DNA of 64,000 nt from Synechococcus sp. CS-1329 (GTDB lineage Bacteria; Cyanobacteriota; Cyanobacteriia; PCC-6307; Cyanobiaceae): contig NZ_JAHLYS010000045.1 in the NCBI RefSeq assembly GCF_025128055.1, positions 1 to 64,000 on the forward strand. Reading direction: 5' to 3'. This document shows, in pieces, positions 60,129-64,000 of this stretch; position 1 is the stretch's first letter, and each line of letters opens with the position of its first letter. The position numbers and the translations under genes are program-made. The notes under the pieces were generated by a model that made no database searches, was not told the DNA's origin, and was given only the letters and a program-made list of their open reading frames with translations.

Positions 60129-61854
60129 GCCAGAGTTGGTGACCGCTGCGGCTCTCCAGCAAGCTGGACCCCGGCAGCTTCCCGGCCAGATCCCTGAGGC
60201 GATGTTCCTCGCCGAAGATCAGCACGCTGCCCGCCGCTGAGCCCGGAGCCGGCCGCTGCCGGAGGGCTTCCCGAGCGCCCTTCGGGCTGTCGATGAAGAC
60301 GACCTCACGGCCGCTGTAGAACACCACGCTGTAGCGCATGTAGCCCACCACCCAGAGCGGTTCACCGGGGGCCGCCAGCTCTCCGGCCCGCTCCGCCAGC
60401 TCCCGCACCGGCCGCTGGCGCTGGCTCTCCATCAGCGGCGCCAAGGGCGGCACCACCAGGGCCAGCAGCAGCAGCATCGCGGCCAGGTCGGGCAGCCACA
60501 GGGCCCGGGGCCGGCCAGGACGCAGCAGCAACAGCAGCAGGCCGGCGGCGCCCCCCGCCAGGATCAGGGCCAGGATCAAGGGCAGGCCGGAGCGGCTGAG
60601 GGCGTCGGCGAAACCGGGATAGGCCGGATCCGTGGCGGCCCAGCGCGGTGCCACGGCGGCGGCCGGGGCCAGGGCGGCGAACACCAGGGCATTGACCCAG
60701 CCGCTCCAGCGCTGGGGCCGGTCTGGAGCCAGGTCGGGGTTGCCGCCGGCAGGGGCGACCGTGGCCAGGGGGAACCAGTAGAGGGCCAGCAGCAGGGCCG
60801 CCGCCGGCACCAGCGGCAGGATGTAGCCCGCCAGCTTGGTGGCGGCGGCGGAGAAGAACAGCAGCACCGCCAGGAACCAGACCAGGGCAAAGAAGGCCAG
60901 CTGGGCCTGGGGAGGTTGGCGCCGCCAGGCCTTCAGCTGCCAGAAGCGCAGCCGCACCAGGGCCACAGGCAGATGGAACGACCAGGGCAGCAGCAGGATC
61001 AGCACCCAGGGCAAATAAAAGTGCCAGGGACCGGCATGGCGGTAGAGCACCGAGGTGAAGCGCTCGATGTTGCTGAAGCCGAAGAAGCCCCCCAGAAAGG
61101 CCATGCCATGGGCCTGGGCCGCCAGCACATACCAGGGCAGCACCACCACCAGGAAGATGCCGGCCACGGGCCACCAGGGCAGCCGCCGCATGTAGGCCAG
61201 CAGCTGCCCCTGGGCAGCCAGAAACACCACGGCCACCAGCCCGGGCAGCACCAGACCCACCGGCCCCTTGGCCAGCACGGCAATGGCGCTGAACAGGGGC
61301 ATGGCCACCAGGCCCAGGCGCCGGGCGCCGCTGCCTCTGGGATGGCTGTAGCTGAGGAAGAACGCGAACAGGCTCAGGGCGATGGCACTGGCCAGGAACA
61401 TGTCGGTGACGGAACTGCGGCCCCAGCCGATCCAGCCGGGGTTGAGGGCCAGCAGGGCCGCGCCGAAGGCAGCTCTGCCCCAGCGCTGGCGCAGGCTCTC
61501 CGCCGCCGGCGCGCTCGCCCAGAGCAGGCCGAAACCGGCCAGCACAACAGCACTGGCCGCCAGGGCCACCGGCAGGCGGGCCGCCCACTCGCTCACGCCG
61601 AAGAGGCGAAAGCTGAGGCCCACCATCCAGTACCCCCAGACCGGGTAATCAAAGAAGAGTTCGCCATTCCAGATGGGGGTGATCCAGTCGCCCCTCTCGG
61701 CCATCTGGTGGCCCACCTCCACAAACAGGGCCTCGGTCTTGTCCATCAAGGAGAGGGTGCCGAGGTTCTGGAAGAACGCCAGCCAGCACACCAGCAGATA
61801 GCCGAGGCCAGTGGCCAGCCAGAGCCGGCGTTGGTCCCGCTCCAGCCATGCCAT
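60088..61854 (-). CDS. GT39/ArnT-like polyprenyl-phosphate glycosyltransferase
   Basis: A 588-residue membrane protein with some twelve hydrophobic segments and the GT39-like N-terminal acidic motif LSLMDKTEALFVEVGHQMAE plus DWITPIWNGELFFDYPVWGY. It would transfer a sugar from a polyprenyl-phosphate donor to a protein or lipid at the outer face of the inner membrane. ATG at 61854 chosen over a TTG upstream. The gene is complete. Confidence 0.82.
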   Translation of the reverse strand: MAWLERDQRRLWLATGLGYLLVCWLAFFQNLGTLSLMDKTEALFVEVGHQMAERGDWITPIWNGELFFDYPVWGYWMVGLSFRLFGVSEWAARLPVALAASAVVLAGFGLLWASAPAAESLRQRWGRAAFGAALLALNPGWIGWGRSSVTDMFLASAIALSLFAFFLSYSHPRGSGARRLGLVAMPLFSAIAVLAKGPVGLVLPGLVAVVFLAAQGQLLAYMRRLPWWPVAGIFLVVVLPWYVLAAQAHGMAFLGGFFGFSNIERFTSVLYRHAGPWHFYLPWVLILLLPWSFHLPVALVRLRFWQLKAWRRQPPQAQLAFFALVWFLAVLLFFSAAATKLAGYILPLVPAAALLLALYWFPLATVAPAGGNPDLAPDRPQRWSGWVNALVFAALAPAAAVAPRWAATDPAYPGFADALSRSGLPLILALILAGGAAGLLLLLLRPGRPRALWLPDLAAMLLLLALVVPPLAPLMESQRQRPVRELAERAGELAAPGEPLWVVGYMRYSVVFYSGREVVFIDSPKGAREALRQRPAPGSAAGSVLIFGEEHRLRDLAGKLPGSSLLESRSGHQLWRVPRPKGSVDRAR

Positions 61855-61892
61855 CCACCCCTGAGTGATCAACACGTCATCCGGCAAGCAAC

Positions 61893-61921
61893 AGAAAAAA
61901 AGTCCGGGCGGAAGCCCGGAC
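61893..61921 (-). terminator. rho-independent terminator of rpoD
   Basis: On the minus strand GTCCGGGC-TTCC-GCCCGGAC is followed by a run of seven T. It lies 41 bp after the rpoD stop and 38 bp before the next gene on the same strand, so it separates the two. Confidence 0.9.
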
Positions 61922-61962
61922 GGATGATCCCACTCACCAGGCTGGTGGCGGTTGGGGAGTGG

Positions 61963-63420
<1,458 letters not shown>

Positions 63421-63508
63421 AGCGGGACTGCGACGGGGTGACGGAATGGTCGGGTGAAAACAATGGGGCCGAAAGGATCATGCCGGCAGTACAGCCAAAC
63501 CCGCTGAG

Positions 63509-63526
63509 CGTGATGACATCATCACG
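63509..63526. promoter_or_regulatory. palindrome upstream of rpoD
   Basis: CGTGATGA-CA-TCATCACG, two 8-bp arms around CA, 89 bp before the rpoD ATG. Candidate operator; no factor can be named from sequence. Confidence 0.4.
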
Positions 63527-63836
63527 ACACAAAACGTTGCTTCAATGTCCGGGCGCAGCCGATAGCTGACCGGGATCAAAACAGGCACCATCTAGGGGCC
63601 GGGTGGAAGCGCTGGAACCAAAGACCTGACGACGGGGAACGGCCCGGAGGCCCAGCAGTGCTGTCAGGGGTGTTCGCAGACCGGGAGGCGCGCTGGAGGA
63701 GTACTCCGATCGGCCTGCACTTCATGTCTTCCCACTGGACGGAACTCTGCCGGGTTCCGACAGCAACCTTTTGAGCTGCTCAACGCTCCTATCTTAAGAA
63801 ACCCGTTTGGGGTTTGCAAGGAGAATCTCGAGACCG
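63527..63836. other. gap between rpoD and priA, possible leader or RNA
   Basis: Roughly 300 bp with no reading frame of note, rich in G+C hairpin potential (for example AACGGCCCGGAGGCC near 63640). It must contain the divergent promoters of rpoD and priA and could hold a small RNA. I looked for landmarks of RNase P RNA, tmRNA and SRP RNA and saw none. Confidence 0.35.
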
Positions 63837-64000
63837 TTGGAGAAGTCCTTGTCCCCGCTCTGGCTTCAGGTGTGGGTGGAGGCCGGTCGGGAGGGGCGGA
63901 TTTTCACCTACCGCGCACCAGCAGACCTGGAGCTGGCCGCCGGGGATCTCGTCACGCTGCGACTGAGGGGCCGCCCCCAGATCGGCCTGGTGGTCGAGAC
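63837..64000 (+). CDS. priA: primosomal protein N' (PriA), start only
   Basis: The first 54 codons of PriA, cut by the window edge: SPLWLQVWVEAGREGRIFTY then LELAAGDLVTLRLRGRPQIG, the 3'BD N-terminal domain that binds stalled replication forks. TTG at 63837 is the likely start, with AAGGAG upstream (63818-63823); a second TTG at 63849 is possible. Confidence 0.8.
   Translation, partial: MEKSLSPLWLQVWVEAGREGRIFTYRAPADLELAAGDLVTLRLRGRPQIGLVVE

Noticed and set aside
63540-63836. Known structured RNAs such as RNase P RNA, tmRNA, SRP RNA or a tRNA
   Set aside because: No diagnostic core sequences seen in this gap or elsewhere in the window; left as undefined.

Overview
The window looks like chromosome of a high-GC picocyanobacterium of the Synechococcus/Cyanobium group. 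This is inferred from gene content and order, not from a database search. The right-hand part carries a group 1 sigma factor next to priA, hemC, a DUF1824 gene, a FutA/FutB-type iron transporter, Fur-family and Crp-family regulators and a DUF2721 gene. No tRNA, rRNA or CRISPR array was seen.

The window has two halves. Positions 1 to about 37.2 kb are a highly rearranged surface-polysaccharide island. Its intact genes make activated sugars: two near-identical manC genes (GDP-mannose), gmd and a GDP-L-fucose synthase gene (GDP-L-fucose), and rfbA, rfbD, rfbB and rfbC (dTDP-L-rhamnose). There is also a large exostosin-type glycosyltransferase and two sulfotransferase-like proteins. Together they suggest a sulfated, fucose- and rhamnose-containing glycan. 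Between them lies a graveyard: a second rfb operon in pieces (13-16 kb, with more scraps at 12.5, 22 and 23 kb), fragments of manC, the exostosin gene, a UDP-glucose dehydrogenase gene, a DUF1800 gene and transposase genes. About sixteen toxin-antitoxin loci or remnants are interleaved with these (VapBC, Phd-PIN, HicAB, HigBA, MazEF and AbrB types).

The most unusual element is a dispersed gene family present in six places (about 5.4, 9.4, 17.1, 18.5, 27.5 and 31.5 kb). It encodes a roughly 165-residue protein with two membrane segments followed by an Arg/Glu/Ala-rich coiled coil. In five copies a 16-bp hairpin sequence sits 79-80 bp before the start codon. Two copies are intact; the others are broken. 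A divergent paralogous pair lies at 12.06-13.13 kb. Small palindromic insertions (SDR, short dispersed repeats) are scattered through the decayed genes of this region.

From about 37.2 kb to the end the sequence is ordinary, densely packed core genome with few repeats: exonuclease III, a TPR protein, a LarC-like protein, a flippase-like membrane protein, the two regulators, an iron ABC transporter (no ATPase gene nearby), a fused kinase-type protein, YjbQ, a LuxR-type regulator, OsmC, an M32 carboxypeptidase, inorganic pyrophosphatase, an L,D-transpeptidase, a ClC channel, hemC, DUF1824, PAP2, a GT39-type glycosyltransferase, the principal sigma factor with a clear terminator, and the start of priA running off the right edge.
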